A DNA stretch of 64,000 nt from Lachnospiraceae bacterium UBA3820. Its GTDB lineage: Bacteria; Bacillota; Clostridia; Lachnospirales; Lachnospiraceae. Each line of letters begins with the position of its first letter. The stretch's first letter is position 1. The stretch is taken from contig DFDU01000009.1 in the NCBI GenBank assembly GCA_002369325.1, positions 21,260 to 85,259 on the forward strand, read 5' to 3'. A program made the translations under genes and the position numbers. Below, one piece after another: positions 62,748-64,000 of the stretch. The notes under the pieces are model-generated. The model had not been told where the DNA came from. It saw only the letters and a program-made list of their open reading frames with translations, and searched no databases.

Positions 62748-64000
62748 CTAATCCTCTCTGACCAGCAAATCCTCACCATCTTCATTCTTTGTCTTAAGCT
62801 TTGTTCCCTGGTATTTTTCAAAAAGCTCAACAAATTCCTTGCCGGATAAGTTTTCCTTTTCCATAAGCACCTTAGCTATCGCATCAAGAGTACTCATATT
62901 CTTTTTAAGAAGCTTAAGTGCCTTCTCGTAGGAAGCCTTAATCATATTCTTAACCTCATTATCAACCTTTGTTTCGGTTTCTGCCGAGCAGTTAAGAACA
63001 CGTCTTCTGTCAAGGTATTCTCCCGTTATGCCCTCAAGCTGAACCATACCGAATTTTTCCGACATACCATACATGGTTATCATGGTTCTGGCTGTATTTG
63101 TAGCCTTTTCTATATCATTTGAAGCACCTGTCGTTATAGAATCAAATTTTAATTCCTCAGCTGCACGTCCGGCAAGCGTTATGATAATTTCCTCTTCAAG
63201 CTCCTTCTTAGTTTCAAGTTGCTTTTCCTCCTCAGGCACCTGCCATACATATCCAAGTGCACCGTTTGTTCTCGGAACTATGGTTATACGCTGAACCGGA
63301 AGTGTATTCTTCTGAAGTGCTGCAGCAAGCGCATGTCCCGTTTCATGATATGCAACTATCTCCTTTTCCTTTTTGCTTAAGAGCTTTTCTTTCTTTTCCT
63401 TACCTGCAAACACTATCTCTATCGCAGCGATAAAGTCCTTCTGTGATACATATTCTCTTCCGCTTCTTACGGCAAGAAGAGCACCTTCATTGATTATATT
63501 TGCAAGATCGGCGCCTACCGCACCGGATGTGGCAAGTGCAAGTTCTTTGAAGTCTACGGTTTCATCAAGTTTAACATTTTTTGAGTGAACCTTGAGAGTA
63601 TCAATTCTTCCTTTCAAATCAGGTTTTGAAACTATTATTCTTCTGTCAAATCTTCCCGGACGAAGCAATGCTTTATCGAGCACTTCCGGTCTGTTTGTGG
63701 CAGCAAGAATTATGATACCCTTTGAAGTGTCAAAACCGTCCATCTCCGAAAGAAGCTGATTTAAGGTCTGTTCTCTTTCGGAATCTCCGCCCGAATATCT
63801 GGTATCACGACTTCTTCCTATAGCATCTATTTCATCGATAAAGATGATACACGGTGCCATGGCATTTGCCTTTTTAAATAATTCTCTTACTCTCGAAGCA
63901 CCAAGTCCTACATACATCTCCACAAATTCAGAACCGGAAATCGAGAAGAAAGGAACCTTTGCTTCACCTGCTATGGCCTTGGCAAGAAGAGTCTTACCTG
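62748..64000 (-). CDS. ftsH: ATP-dependent zinc metalloprotease FtsH, N-terminus cut by the window edge
   Basis: FtsH degrades membrane and regulatory proteins. The visible part starts inside the Walker A (GKTLLAKAIAGEAK at the edge). It continues with the pore motif region FVEMYVGLGASRVRELF, Walker B CIIFIDEIDAIGRSR, the second region of homology ATNRPEVLDKALLRPGRFDR and the zinc site AYHETGHALAAAL. The C-terminus is intact and acidic (KTKNEDGEDLLVRED). The membrane-spanning N-terminal part lies beyond 64000. Confidence 0.96.
   Translation of the reverse strand, partial: GKTLLAKAIAGEAKVPFFSISGSEFVEMYVGLGASRVRELFKKANAMAPCIIFIDEIDAIGRSRDTRYSGGDSEREQTLNQLLSEMDGFDTSKGIIILAATNRPEVLDKALLRPGRFDRRIIVSKPDLKGRIDTLKVHSKNVKLDETVDFKELALATSGAVGADLANIINEGALLAVRSGREYVSQKDFIAAIEIVFAGKEKKEKLLSKKEKEIVAYHETGHALAAALQKNTLPVQRITIVPRTNGALGYVWQVPEEEKQLETKKELEEEIIITLAGRAAEELKFDSITTGASNDIEKATNTARTMITMYGMSEKFGMVQLEGITGEYLDRRRVLNCSAETETKVDNEVKNMIKASYEKALKLLKKNMSTLDAIAKVLMEKENLSGKEFVELFEKYQGTKLKTKNEDGEDLLVRED

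Overview
The window is AT-rich chromosomal DNA from a low-GC Gram-positive anaerobe, most likely a Lachnospiraceae-type Clostridia. The evidence is the spoIIA sporulation operon (SpoIIAA-SpoIIAB-SigF), a PrkC/PrpC kinase-phosphatase pair inside the classic Firmicutes yicC-gmk-rpoZ-priA-def-fmt-rsmB-rlmN-prpC-prkC-rsgA-rpe-thiN gene string, AddAB instead of RecBCD, RqcH, an mDAP-type MurE and strong GGAGG ribosome binding sites. Almost every gene is on the minus strand. I saw no tRNA, rRNA, IS element, CRISPR array or prophage.

Layout, read in the minus direction from the right edge: ftsH (cut by the edge), an HD nucleotidase, a sugar-nucleotide epimerase and a GtrB-like glycosyltransferase (64000-59958); a DUF4143-type ATPase on the plus strand (58592-59911); an AI-2E family permease, a degenerate CbiE/CbiT-like protein, a DUF4250 protein and leuS (58367-53279); a second AI-2E permease on plus (51556-52788); a GNAT fusion, a two-component system and two HAD-type proteins, one fused to a ParB-like domain (51333-47065); then a VTC-type polymerase, DUF4956 and carbohydrate-binding lipoprotein cluster with a response-regulator-like promoter (46920-43285). 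Two plus-strand genes follow (a PRPP-motif-deficient phosphoribosyltransferase and a membrane-anchored protein). Next come a DUF342 protein with nine 26-residue repeats, an HD-GYP protein, addB-addA-queF-folC, a small protein and a TPR/zinc-ribbon protein (41677-27886), spoIIA, a TetR/flavodoxin-like pair, PBP1A, glgA and rqcH. The long housekeeping operon (about 18143-2163) runs from yicC to putP and carries murE where coaBC is usual.

The most striking finding is at 1110-1980. Two RlmH-family proteins are encoded tail to tail with a 29-bp overlap. The minus-strand copy keeps the SAM-loop and PHQ motifs but has lost the conserved C-terminal YHK tail. The plus-strand copy has lost the SAM loop and PHQ motif but keeps the tail. 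Since RlmH builds its active site from two protomers, the pair looks like a split, obligately heterodimeric 23S rRNA pseudouridine methyltransferase.

Other points of interest are several pseudoenzyme-like proteins (CbiE/T-like, PRTase-like, DUF4143-like), a ParB-HAD/HAD paralogue pair downstream of a two-component system, an 11-bp-periodic direct repeat before the VTC cluster, and a terminator whose stem contains the next gene's Shine-Dalgarno sequence.
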